64,000 bases of DNA, taken from NCBI GenBank assembly GCA_014376435.1, contig JACMRL010000021.1, positions 1 through 64,000 on the forward strand, read 5' to 3'. The position numbers were made by a program, and so were the translations under genes. Under the pieces are notes generated by a model that saw only the letters and a list, made by a program, of their open reading frames with translations, did no database searches and was not told the origin of the DNA. Shown here piece by piece: positions 1 to 8,627 of the stretch. This DNA is from Bdellovibrio sp. (GTDB taxonomy: Bacteria; Bdellovibrionota; Bdellovibrionia; Bdellovibrionales; Bdellovibrionaceae). Numbering within the stretch: the stretch's first letter is position 1; each line of letters begins with the position of its first letter.

Positions 1-1
1 A

Positions 2-3000
2 ATATTAAAAAATATTGTAGTGGCGGGTACAGGATCAAAAATTACTTACGATGCAAAAGGTCGCGTAACGGCTTCGGTGAATTTAAATTCTGCAGATATT
101 ACGACGGCGCTTGGTTATACGCCCGGTTCGGGTGGAGGAACTGTTGGTTCAGTTACATCAGCTGCGACTTCTGGAAATCCGATTACAGTTAGTGCATCGA
201 GTACTTCACCATCGATCGATATTTCGCGTGCGACGGCATCAGTAAACGGATACTTAGCATCTTCAGACTTTTCAATCTTTTCTGCTAAAGGTTCCGGATC
301 AGTGACGAGTGCAACGGCAGCGTCTACTTCAGGAAATCCGATCACGGTGAGTGCATCGAGCACTTCGCCATCGATTGATATTTCGCGTGCGACGGTTTCA
401 TTAAACGGATATTTAGCATCTTCAGATTTTACAATCTTTTCTGCTAAAGGTTCTGGATCAGTAATAAGTGCAACGGCAGCGTCTACTTCGGGAAATCCGA
501 TCACGGTGAGTGCATCGAGCACTTCGCCATCAATCGATATCTCAAAAGCGACGGCTTTAGTAAATGGATACTTAGCATCAAGTGATTTTACGACGTTCAA
601 TAACAAAGTTTCTTCGCAATGGGTTACAAACGGCAGTGGTGATATTTCAAGATCGAGTGGCAACGTCGGCATAGGAACGACAACGCCGAGTTCTTCATCT
701 TTGCTGGATGTATCGTCAACAACAAAAGGTTTTTTACCGCCACGAATGACGCGTGCACAGCGAAACGCTATAGTTTCTCCTGCGCAGGCACTTATGGTTT
801 ACAATACTGATGATAACACAATTGATTATTATAATGGTGCTGCTTGGTTTAGTTTAAATGGTTCACCTAAATACATTAAATTAGGAGTGAGCTCAGGAAA
901 CCTCGCAGTAGATAACGGAAATATTATTAGTTTCGATAGTGTGAAAGCTAGTAGTGGGATGACTAGTACAGGTAACGGAATTAATTTAAAGGCGGGCGTT
1001 ACTTATCGTATCGAAGCTGCAATTGATATTAATTTTTCAGATTCAAATAATTATTTAGGTTATCGATTACACAACGGAACTGCTCTTTTTGGTGGAACAG
1101 CTTACACGGGCGAGGGCGATGTAACAGCATATGGCTTTAAATCAAGTATTCTGGAAATTTACAAACCGACAGTCGATGAGACGATCACGATCAGAGTAAT
1201 CGATGATGGAATTGGAACTGGAGTCGTGAACGGTAGTTGGAATACTAATTTTACTGTGACCGAGCTTGTGCCATCCGGTCCCGGCGGTGGTGGCGCTGAT
1301 AACTTAGGAAATCATACTGCAACACAAAACATTGCACTTGGCTCGTATTGGTTATCTGGTGACGGTAGTAATAAAGGAATCCGTATTGATGCTACTGGAA
1401 ACGTTGGTATCGGAACGTCAACGCCAGCTTATGCGTTATCGGTCTCAGGAGATGTAAACGTAACGGGTAACTTCAAAGTGAACGGCGTAAACTTCGCCGG
1501 AGTACCCGCTTTAACGAGTGGAAATATTTTTGTTGGTAATGCTACGAACCTAGCAGAAAGCCGATTGATGTCAGGCGACGCGACGATTTCAAGTTTAGGT
1601 ATATTAACTTTTAATAACAATGCAACAGCGCGAACGAATTTAGGCTTAGGAACGGCAGCGGTATTTAACGTACCCGCAGCGGGCGATGCAGCAACCGGAG
1701 AAGTTGTACGCGGAAATGATTCTCGATTAACAAATCCGCGCGCACCTGCAGGTACTGCGTCTGGCGATCTATCAGGAACTTATCCATCTCCGACACTAGC
1801 CGTGATTAACGGTGGCGGTATGGGAACAAAAATTACTTACGATACCAAAGGTCGCGTAATCTCATCGACGAATATTAATTCAAGCGATGTGACCACTGCG
1901 CTTGGCTATACACCAGCAACTTCAATATGGACTGCGAATGCAAGCAGCGACATTTCGTACATTGCTGGAAGTGTTAGTGTTGGAAACTCAACACCAGCAG
2001 CTTCTGCAATATTAGATATTTCAAGCACAACAAAAGGTTTTTTGCCTCCACGGATGACTGCAGTGGAAAGAGCTGCGATTACTTCGCCAGCAGCGGGTTT
2101 GATTGTTTACGATACGACTGATTCGAATCTTTATGTTTTTAAAAATTCGATTTGGACAAAAGTGTCTGACACTTCAGAAGTTAGTTTTTCTGTAAGACAA
2201 GTGGTAAGCCAAAATTTGGCAGCAACAACTCAAACTAAAGTTGACTGGGATTTGAAAACATTTGATACGAATTCGGCTTTCAATTTAACTTCAGATCGCT
2301 TTCAACCATTAGTAGCGGGTAAATATTTAATTATTTTGAATAGCTTTGCCAGTGGATTGCCGAGCGCGTCTGATAGTTACGTTCAACATTACATTATCAA
2401 AAATGGAGCCAGTGTAACCTATAATTACACGCGAACGCCATCTGTTAATGCGACAGTGACGACTACTTATCTGATACAGATGAATGGCACGACAGACTAT
2501 TTAGAATTTTCAGTCTTATGTTCGCATGCCTGTACTTTGAATCAAGCAGCGCTTGATAACGGTAACTTTATTCAGGGATTTTTAATTAGTGGCGGTAGCG
2601 GTGGTGGCTCCTCGTCATTAGCCAACGGAAGCATTTTTGTCGGTAATGCATCGAATGTGGCAACAGCCGTAGCGTTATCGGGTGATGCGACAATTTCAAA
2701 TTTAGGAATAATTACTTTTAATAACTCAAGCACCGCGCGATCAAATCTTGGTTTAGGAACTGCTGCCGCGTTAAATATACCCGCAGCGGGCGATGCGGGC
2801 GTTGGTGAAATTGTTCGGGGTACAGATACGCGACTAACAAATTCGCGCGCTCCAGCGGGAACAGCCAGTGGCGATTTATCCGGAACGTACCCATCGCCCG
2901 CGTTAGCCGCGATCGGTGCGGGCGGTACGGGAACAAAAATTACTTACGATACCAAAGGCCGCGTGACGGCTTCGACCAGTTTAAATTCAGCTGATGTCAC

Positions 3001-4231
3001 GACGGCTTTGGGTTTCACGCCATCGAATGTGGCATGGAGTAAAAATGCATCTAACGATGCTTCGTACTCTGCCGGTAACGTTGGCATCGGCACTGCGACG
3101 CCTGGTCAGAGACTAACGGTGGCGGGGACTATTGAATCAACATCGGGTGGTGTAAAATTTCCGGATGGTACAGTTCAGGCGACAGCGGCAGGAAGCGGAC
3201 CTTATAAAGCTGCCGAATCAAGAACAACAACGGCGCAAACGGCTGCACATGCCACATGGACTATAATTTCGAATCTTGTAAATCAATACGATACGGGCGG
3301 TTTTTGGTCGGCTGGGGCTCCGGATAGATTCACAATTCCGGTTGGAGTTAATTATGTAAGAGTCACAGGATATATGGCATGGGCAGCTAACTCCACGGGC
3401 CCCCGCTATATACAAGTTTTTAAAAATGGAGCCGCGATTTTTCATGGTGTTGCTGGCGGCCCCTATATAACAACGATGGATGCTACTTCTGATTCGGCTG
3501 GACGGGGGCAGGTTGTATCGCCTCCGATCCCGGTTGTTTCTGGTGACTACCTACAAATCGCGGTCTATCAAGCTTCTGGCGCGCCTTTAAATCTGCAAGA
3601 TGGTGGAATTTCCATAGAGGCCGCAAACGGCACCACAAGTTCCAGCGCGGGAAGCGGAACAGCTAATTACATTCCATTATGGGCGAACAGCACCTCACTA
3701 GGAAATAGTCCGATTGCAGTTTCTGGCGGAAACGTGGGTATTGGCACGACAACGCCGTCCAGCAAGCTAAGCGTTAGCGGAACAATTGAATCGACCACGG
3801 GCGGAGTCAAATTTCCCGATGGCACAACTCAAACATCGGCGTCTGGCGGTGCTGTCGCTATGAGATACTATGCAGGTGGTACAACGTCTATACCAGCGGG
3901 TTCTTTTTCTGGTAGTATTCAATTCAGCACTAAAGTTTATGATACCCACAATGCATTCAATGGAACCACATACACTACACCGGTTACTGGGGTTTACAAT
4001 ATTTGTACGTCACTGATTTCCGGGAATCCGACAAACTGGGAAATTGATCTTTTTATAAATGGTGTGCGTCAGCATGGGTTTGGGTTTCAGCCGAGTGGCG
4101 CAGTTGTTACAGGATGTACAATGACCCAACTATCTGCTTCGGATGTTGTTAGCGTTAGAAGTTCTCAATCAAATGCTGACACTATAGCGGCGAACTCGCT
4201 TTGGACTTGGATCGCTATCACAAAAATGTAA
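2..4231 (+). CDS. MAT-type trimeric fibre/adhesin with four globular tips, 5' end outside window
   Basis: The reading frame is open from base 2, and the first codons match two internal copies of the motif KITYDxKGRVT, so the gene begins upstream; the GTG at 20 is not the real start. The protein is repetitive: three tandem ~53-residue GNPITVSASSTSPSIDIS units, then NVGIGTTTP hinge motifs near nt 661, 1399, 1972 (degenerate), 3079 and 3732, and two SSTTKGFLPPRMT motifs. Between the hinges lie four ~130-150-residue segments (about nt 870-1290, 2160-2600, 3195-3640, 3850-4231) that read like C1q/TNF-type jelly-rolls; the last ends the protein. This composition is known from the mosaic adhesive trimeric (MAT) fibres of Bdellovibrio bacteriovorus, trimers with receptor-binding tips. 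The jelly-roll assignment is inferred from strand pattern and lengths. Phage tail fibres share these motifs, but no phage genes are nearby. Confidence 0.82.
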   Translation: MLKNIVVAGTGSKITYDAKGRVTASVNLNSADITTALGYTPGSGGGTVGSVTSAATSGNPITVSASSTSPSIDISRATASVNGYLASSDFSIFSAKGSGSVTSATAASTSGNPITVSASSTSPSIDISRATVSLNGYLASSDFTIFSAKGSGSVISATAASTSGNPITVSASSTSPSIDISKATALVNGYLASSDFTTFNNKVSSQWVTNGSGDISRSSGNVGIGTTTPSSSSLLDVSSTTKGFLPPRMTRAQRNAIVSPAQALMVYNTDDNTIDYYNGAAWFSLNGSPKYIKLGVSSGNLAVDNGNIISFDSVKASSGMTSTGNGINLKAGVTYRIEAAIDINFSDSNNYLGYRLHNGTALFGGTAYTGEGDVTAYGFKSSILEIYKPTVDETITIRVIDDGIGTGVVNGSWNTNFTVTELVPSGPGGGGADNLGNHTATQNIALGSYWLSGDGSNKGIRIDATGNVGIGTSTPAYALSVSGDVNVTGNFKVNGVNFAGVPALTSGNIFVGNATNLAESRLMSGDATISSLGILTFNNNATARTNLGLGTAAVFNVPAAGDAATGEVVRGNDSRLTNPRAPAGTASGDLSGTYPSPTLAVINGGGMGTKITYDTKGRVISSTNINSSDVTTALGYTPATSIWTANASSDISYIAGSVSVGNSTPAASAILDISSTTKGFLPPRMTAVERAAITSPAAGLIVYDTTDSNLYVFKNSIWTKVSDTSEVSFSVRQVVSQNLAATTQTKVDWDLKTFDTNSAFNLTSDRFQPLVAGKYLIILNSFASGLPSASDSYVQHYIIKNGASVTYNYTRTPSVNATVTTTYLIQMNGTTDYLEFSVLCSHACTLNQAALDNGNFIQGFLISGGSGGGSSSLANGSIFVGNASNVATAVALSGDATISNLGIITFNNSSTARSNLGLGTAAALNIPAAGDAGVGEIVRGTDTRLTNSRAPAGTASGDLSGTYPSPALAAIGAGGTGTKITYDTKGRVTASTSLNSADVTTALGFTPSNVAWSKNASNDASYSAGNVGIGTATPGQRLTVAGTIESTSGGVKFPDGTVQATAAGSGPYKAAESRTTTAQTAAHATWTIISNLVNQYDTGGFWSAGAPDRFTIPVGVNYVRVTGYMAWAANSTGPRYIQVFKNGAAIFHGVAGGPYITTMDATSDSAGRGQVVSPPIPVVSGDYLQIAVYQASGAPLNLQDGGISIEAANGTTSSSAGSGTANYIPLWANSTSLGNSPIAVSGGNVGIGTTTPSSKLSVSGTIESTTGGVKFPDGTTQTSASGGAVAMRYYAGGTTSIPAGSFSGSIQFSTKVYDTHNAFNGTTYTTPVTGVYNICTSLISGNPTNWEIDLFINGVRQHGFGFQPSGAVVTGCTMTQLSASDVVSVRSSQSNADTIAANSLWTWIAITKM
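149..609 (+). repeat. Three tandem ~150-159 bp repeats inside the fibre gene
   Basis: Units begin near 151, 301 and 460. Each encodes a glycine-serine linker, GNPITVSASSTSPSIDIS and then NGYLASSDF. DNA identity between units is high by eye, with many shared blocks, so the copy number could change by recombination or slippage. They would form extra stalk segments in the trimer. Confidence 0.8.
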
Positions 4232-4259
4232 GATATCTCAAGGGCTTTGGTGTGTGTTG

Positions 4260-5032
4260 AACGAGGGTATTGGTCAGACCACACCACTCGGGAAGCTTGA
4301 TATACAACAAACAACTGCCGGCTCTGCGGCGATCTTAGCGGAAAGCGCTGGAACAAATTTCTTGAAAGTTTTAAACCCCGCTGGCGGCATTACTTCGACG
4401 TACAACGCAGCCAATTCAGTTCTTACGTTGGATCTAATACTGCCACTGGTCGTTCAATCAATGCTTCAGGAACTGTCAGCACAGGCGGCGCTGACTTTGC
4501 TGAATGGGTTGACTGGTCATCAGAAACCAAACCTGAAATGGGTTCAATCGTTTCATACAAAGGTGGCTATGTTGTTGTCTCTTCACCGTTTACAGCAGCA
4601 TTCGTTGGTAACGACACCAAAGATCCAAAACACGCAATCCTTGTAGCTTTTGCTGGTCAGTTACCAGTTCTTGTCCGTGGCGTTGTTCACAAAGGCGATC
4701 TGATCGTCGCAAACGGCGACGGAACAGGCTCTGCCGTATCAAGAGACCTTGTGAGTCTTGCAATGGCTAAAAATGCAGTGGGCACGGCGTGGGCTTCGTC
4801 TAATGATGAGGGCTTAAAGCGTGTCAACGTAGCCGTTGGAATCGGTTTAGGTGGTAACGGTGCGCGTGATATTGCTTCTATCAAGGCTGAGAACGCGCAA
4901 CTTAAAGCCGACTCTGAAAAACTGAAACAAGAAAATGCTGCAATTAAATCTAAAGTGCAAAAAACTGAGCAAGAAAACGCCGCAATCAAAGCACGCTTAG
5001 ATAAAATCGAAAAAGCTCTCAACTCAAAATAA
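4260..5032 (+). pseudogene. Decayed C-terminal module of a MAT-type fibre, with a frameshift
   Basis: Beginning 28 nt after the stop of the upstream fibre gene, the translation reads NEGIGQTTPLGKLDI, a mutated NVGIGTTTP hinge. It continues as a fibre module in the frame of 4260 to about 4433 and then in another frame as SNTATGRSINASGTVSTGG...DFAEWVDW, running to a coiled-coil rich C-terminus (ENAQLKADSEKLKQENAAIK) and TAA at 5030-5032. One missing base near 4433 (gat-ct instead of gat-tct) would join the two halves. The piece has no start codon context of its own. I read it as the former C-terminus of the neighbouring fibre, displaced when the present tip was acquired. A sequencing error could explain the frameshift, but not the separate upstream stop. 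Confidence 0.72.
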
Positions 5033-5059
5033 ACGCACTTTACATCGTGGCGTTTTCCG

Positions 5060-5280
5060 GTGTCCGATTTTTTGAATGTCCGATGATCTGAGAGCCTCTT
5101 TTTAGGCTCATTTCTAAGCCCAAAAAGAGGCCCTCAGAGAATCTTTTCGGACACAAAAACTGAAAAATTTCTGTGTCCGAAATTTCAAAAAAATCGCGTT
5201 TGTGTCCGACAGGTGTCCTTTTATTTTTAGCAATTTTTAGAAAACTGCCATTTTCGGAGACGAAATCGTCGGACACAAAC
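5060..5280. repeat. Cluster of GTGTCCGA words forming nested inverted repeats
   Basis: Copies or near copies: 5060-5067 (+), 5077-5083 (+, TGTCCGA), 5147-5154 (-), 5173-5180 (+), 5202-5209 (+), 5213-5218 (+, GTGTCC only) and 5269-5276 (-). They pair as inverted repeats: 5145-5155 with 5172-5182 (11 bp, perfect) and 5198-5210 with 5268-5280 (13 bp, perfect). The density is far above chance for an 8-mer in 220 bp. Confidence 0.8.
5088..5137. terminator. Long bidirectional hairpin after the fibre remnant
   Basis: A stem of about 21 bp with two mismatches pairs 5088-5108 with 5117-5137 around an 8-nt loop. The stem contains CTCTTTTT/AAAAAGAG, so either strand gives a stem with U-rich sequence. 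There is no clean T-tract after the stem, so termination is likely but unproven. Confidence 0.5.
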
Positions 5281-5582
5281 CACCTTTTACCAATTCTAAG
5301 ACTGCGCAACAATCCTCAAAAATGGAGCTTTGTCGTTATCACCATCATAGGCAACTATGAGCGAGGTTGAGAACTTAAAAGATTGTAAATTCAAATGATT
5401 TTATAACGCTACTGCAATGTAAGCGCTGGAAAGCGTTTCAGATTGCGAACGGATATCAGCATTTATTTGCTTCTAGATGTAAGTAGCTAGTTTTGTTTGA
5501 ATGGAATATGATAAAAATTAAAGTAAAACACTAGCTTACGTATTCGCACGTATTCGTATTGCTCGACTTAAGTCCTAACCCG

Positions 5583-5610
5583 TAAAGTATTTCAACAAAT
5601 TAGCCGATAA
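5583..5610 (+). promoter_or_regulatory. Sigma-28 (FliA)-like promoter, leaderless geometry
   Basis: TAAAGTAT (5583-5590), a 12-nt spacer and GCCGATAA (5603-5610) closely match the FliA consensus TAAAGTTT-N11-GCCGATAA. Only 6 nt separate the -10 box from the ATG at 5617, so transcription should begin at or within a base or two of the start codon. No Shine-Dalgarno sequence is present. Confidence 0.7.
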
Positions 5611-5616
5611 GTAAAC

Positions 5617-7923
5617 ATGCAGATTTGTTTAGGCTTTATAACCTTTTTAAAGAAATTTTTTTTTCTTTTCACGCTTGTTTTTCTGAGCGTATTTTCTGTA
5701 TCGATCGCGGTTGCCGCACCGAAATTAATTTCATTTCAAACGAAGATCTATAAGCCTGATGGTACCCCGCTAGAAGCAACCTCGGTGCAATTTAAATTCT
5801 CATTAATGAATCCTCTATCAACGTGCGTGATTTATTCAGAAACTTTTTCGAACGTAGATCTATCAAGTTCAGGCGGCAGTGTTGTTTTAGCTTTAGGTGA
5901 TCCGGTTAAAGCGTTACGTACTTATCCCACCTCAGGCAGCATGAAATGGTACGATGCTTTTAATAACACGACACCCACTTACGCATGTCAGACCACGGGA
6001 ACTTTTTCTCCGAGCTTCATCGATAACCGCAGACTGGTGATGCAGTTCAATGATGGTGGCGGAAGTGGTTGGCAAACTTTACCCCCGATGGATATCAATA
6101 GCGTACCTTTTGCGATGTTCGCTGAACTGGCAGAGACGGTTCCAGCAAGCGGTATTTTACAAGGCGGGGCAACGCCCGGCCAAGTATTAAAGTGGACGGG
6201 TACTAGCTGGGCAGCATCCACGGATAACTCGAATGCTAGCGGCGTCAGTAACGTTAGCAGTGCTACTAGTTATTTAAGTATCGCTAACGGCGGAACAACG
6301 CCTGTATTAACCGTCAACGTCGGTACAGGCATCAATACGGTTGCGGCGGGCAATGATGCACGTATTACCGGAGCTTTTCAATCAGCGACCAGCTTAAGCG
6401 GAGATTTAACGGGTACATTACCGAATGCCACGATTGCGGCGGGTGCGGTGACAAACTCGAAAATCACTTCGATGGCTTTTAGTAAGTTAACTGGCGTTCC
6501 TACAACTTTGTCGGGTCACGGTATCACGATGACTTCATCTGATATCACGACAGCGTTGACGTACACGCCAACTATTTCCCAATGGGTGACCAATGCCAGT
6601 AGTGACATCACATACATTGGTGGCAACGTCGGTATCGGAACGACTGCGCCCTCGCGAACATTTGAGGTGGATGCCATTACTTCCGGCGTTGTTCAACGGA
6701 CCATGCTTATGGGCACTGATGGTTTGACGTTGGGACAAGGAATCACCCCATCAACAATTACAATTAATTCTTCAGGGAACACCCCGTTGGCGCCTACTGC
6801 TGTTTCGTATTACGATACATTAGGCGGGATGCAGTTTAATGCTTGGGATGGAACTTCTTACATACCCACTGCATCTATGACCATGCGGGTGGCGAATGGT
6901 GTTTCTACTGGTAAAATTCCTAGTCAAATCGAATTTAATACCACAGATTTAGGAGCTTCGGCGCCTACGCCACGAATGGTTGTTGGAATTCGTGGTGTTG
7001 GAATCAATGTTGCCCCGAATGGTGCTGCGTTAGATGTATCGAACCCCGTTGGATCCAACAATGCCTTTACTGCTCAGTTTAGTGATAATAGGGCTCTCTT
7101 TCCAACTTGGCTTAATTTTATTAATAAGCCTGGGTCATCTACAAGATTTGATTTTACGGAATCGGGCTATCTCTACTGGAATTTCTTTGCAAGTCCTAGT
7201 GTTTTCAGAATAGCTGGCTATCAATCAACGCCAAATACCGCTGGAGCTCCGCTTTATTTGCTAGCTATGGATGCGGCTTATTCCGCAACGGATAAAGAGG
7301 GTGGTACATTGTTCATCGGAAGCGGGCAATCGACCGGAACAGGCGCATCTAATATTGAATTTCAAACAGCTACCCCGCAGGCAAGTGGCGCGACTGCAAA
7401 TAATCGGACAACAAAGATGATCTTGCTTGGCAACGGAAACGTAGGTATCGGAACGACAGCGCCGGCCGCAAAACTAGATGTGGCGGGTGATGTTGTCGGG
7501 AATGCTCAAGTATTCCGAGCCTATCTCTTAACATCTTTTTCAAAAGGCGCTACCTGGGAGAAGATCCCTTTCAACGCTACTTATTTCAATACGTTGCAGG
7601 GAGCTTTTGATACGGTCAATAACCGTTTTACAGCTTCACGTAGTGGATACTATCAAGTCGGCGTTTCAGGTTACTCTACAGCTTCTTCCGCGACAGGCGA
7701 TCGATATGGCTTTGCGCTTTTGAAAAACGGATCGCAAGAAACAATTACAGGCGGAAACTACTCGGTGGGCGATACGCCCTTCGCGCCGTTTAATACAATC
7801 GTATACATGAATGGAACTACTGACTATATAGAAATCCATATGTATTCTGCGATTGCCGCGACCCTATCCGGTGGATCTACCGGTTATGGTATGCAATGGA
7901 ATATGTCTTACATTGGAAAATAA
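5617..7923 (+). CDS. MAT-type trimeric fibre/adhesin, complete, 768 residues
   Basis: Complete secreted fibre. Residues 1-33 form a signal peptide with a hydrophobic core, cleaved near AVAA-P. A conserved N-terminal domain follows (LISFQTKIYKPDGTPL ... MQFNDGGGSGW ... INSVPFAMFAE, about 34-180). Next come GDLTGTLPNATI and GNVGIGTTAP hinges (near residues 342 and 611), a long middle segment, and a C-terminal ~130-residue domain that reads like the C1q-like tips of the preceding gene and ends MQWNMSYIGK. MAT fibres in Bdellovibrio present such tips toward prey. The ATG at 5617 has no Shine-Dalgarno sequence but follows a sigma-28-like promoter by 6 nt, suggesting leaderless attack-phase expression. 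The exact ligand cannot be predicted from sequence. Confidence 0.82.
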   Translation: MQICLGFITFLKKFFFLFTLVFLSVFSVSIAVAAPKLISFQTKIYKPDGTPLEATSVQFKFSLMNPLSTCVIYSETFSNVDLSSSGGSVVLALGDPVKALRTYPTSGSMKWYDAFNNTTPTYACQTTGTFSPSFIDNRRLVMQFNDGGGSGWQTLPPMDINSVPFAMFAELAETVPASGILQGGATPGQVLKWTGTSWAASTDNSNASGVSNVSSATSYLSIANGGTTPVLTVNVGTGINTVAAGNDARITGAFQSATSLSGDLTGTLPNATIAAGAVTNSKITSMAFSKLTGVPTTLSGHGITMTSSDITTALTYTPTISQWVTNASSDITYIGGNVGIGTTAPSRTFEVDAITSGVVQRTMLMGTDGLTLGQGITPSTITINSSGNTPLAPTAVSYYDTLGGMQFNAWDGTSYIPTASMTMRVANGVSTGKIPSQIEFNTTDLGASAPTPRMVVGIRGVGINVAPNGAALDVSNPVGSNNAFTAQFSDNRALFPTWLNFINKPGSSTRFDFTESGYLYWNFFASPSVFRIAGYQSTPNTAGAPLYLLAMDAAYSATDKEGGTLFIGSGQSTGTGASNIEFQTATPQASGATANNRTTKMILLGNGNVGIGTTAPAAKLDVAGDVVGNAQVFRAYLLTSFSKGATWEKIPFNATYFNTLQGAFDTVNNRFTASRSGYYQVGVSGYSTASSATGDRYGFALLKNGSQETITGGNYSVGDTPFAPFNTIVYMNGTTDYIEIHMYSAIAATLSGGSTGYGMQWNMSYIGK

Positions 7924-8627
7924 CTCAAAAAAAATGATTTTCACAGCATGACGAGGTTTATTACAGTAGGTTGGCAATTAGAAAAGCCTCAAAGCCGATC
8001 CAAATTGTTCCTTCTCAATAAAAGAAAAATCCGCTAATTGTCGGTACCGGAACCGCAACGCCATGTGCAAAGCTTGACGTGGCGAACAAAGTGAAGCTCG
8101 GTCACACATCTTCAACGTGTAATGCAACGAACAAGGGTCAGCAAAAATATAGTTCGACGACAAAAGCGATGACTCACGGTGGAAAGTAAGGATTGGGCAC
8201 CGAAACGAACACTCAGGGTGTGATGTTCGCGACATCTGTTCATGTGAAAGTATATCCAACTAACCTTAATCAAGGAGCACGCGACGGTTGGTGCGCAAAC
8301 GATAGTATTCAGATACTTTACCGCAGATAGCGCTGCAGAAAGTAGCCCTTTTTAAGTTTACAACCCGAATGGAACTGACGACACTCGGTTAGCCCAAACG
8401 TGCTCCGTTTACGTAGTGACCGAGATTGTAGATTAATTTATTTATAGTAGTTTCTCTTCAATCGATGATAAAATGCCGTCAGTTAAATTTTAGGAAGTAT
8501 GAAGCGTTTAAGTCGAGCTGTGTGAAGTGCCAAGCTTTGTACTTTGTTGATATTGAACAAGGGGCAGAGCAAAATAACCGACCAAGGGCTAGTGGAAATT
8601 ACAATTAAAACAAGCGACAATTAACGA
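7924..8627. other. Gene-poor region holding a fibre remnant
   Basis: The region contains the fibre-derived remnant at 8040-8330. I see nothing else with coding character, no hairpin with a T-tract, and no clear promoter. The last ~170 bp before the gene at 8628 are unassigned. Confidence 0.5.
8040..8330 (+). pseudogene. Decayed fibre fragment starting at the VGIGT hinge
   Basis: The frame of 8040 reads VGTGTATPCAKLDV, a mutated NVGIGTATP hinge, and then KVKLGHTSSTCNATNKGQQKYSSTTKAM. That is the segment that follows the hinge in many Bdellovibrio fibre and anchor proteins. A TAA at 8187-8189 interrupts it, and the same frame stays open to a TAG at 8328-8330. There is no start codon or ribosome site. 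It lies 116 bp after the stop of a live fibre gene, the same arrangement as the remnant at 4260. The family assignment of the first 50 codons is firm; the second half is unrecognised. Confidence 0.65.

Larger units (their letters stand above)
5033..5616. other. Intergenic region rich in GTGTCCGA repeats, hairpins and a sigma-28-like promoter
   Basis: No convincing gene is seen here. The first half (5060-5280) holds repeated GTGTCCGA words in both orientations and nested inverted repeats. The second half ends with a sigma-28-like promoter for the next fibre gene. A tandem 10-mer, ACGTATTCGC/ACGTATTCGT, lies near 5535-5560. Open frames on either strand lack coding character. Confidence 0.6.

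Noticed and set aside
115-672. Long minus-strand open frame opposite the fibre gene
   Set aside because: It mirrors the tandem repeats of the real gene and has no ribosome site; a shadow.
5040-5312. Minus-strand frame of 90 codons over the GTGTCCGA cluster
   Set aside because: Its sequence is made of the inverted repeats, has no protein-like composition and no ribosome site.
7978-8259. Minus-strand frame opposite the second fibre remnant
   Set aside because: The plus strand there has recognisable fibre sequence; the minus frame has none.
2-8330. Prophage tail-fibre region
   Set aside because: The NVGIGT and GFLPPRMT motifs occur in phage fibres, but no capsid, tail, terminase, lysis or integrase gene is near, and one protein has a Sec signal peptide.
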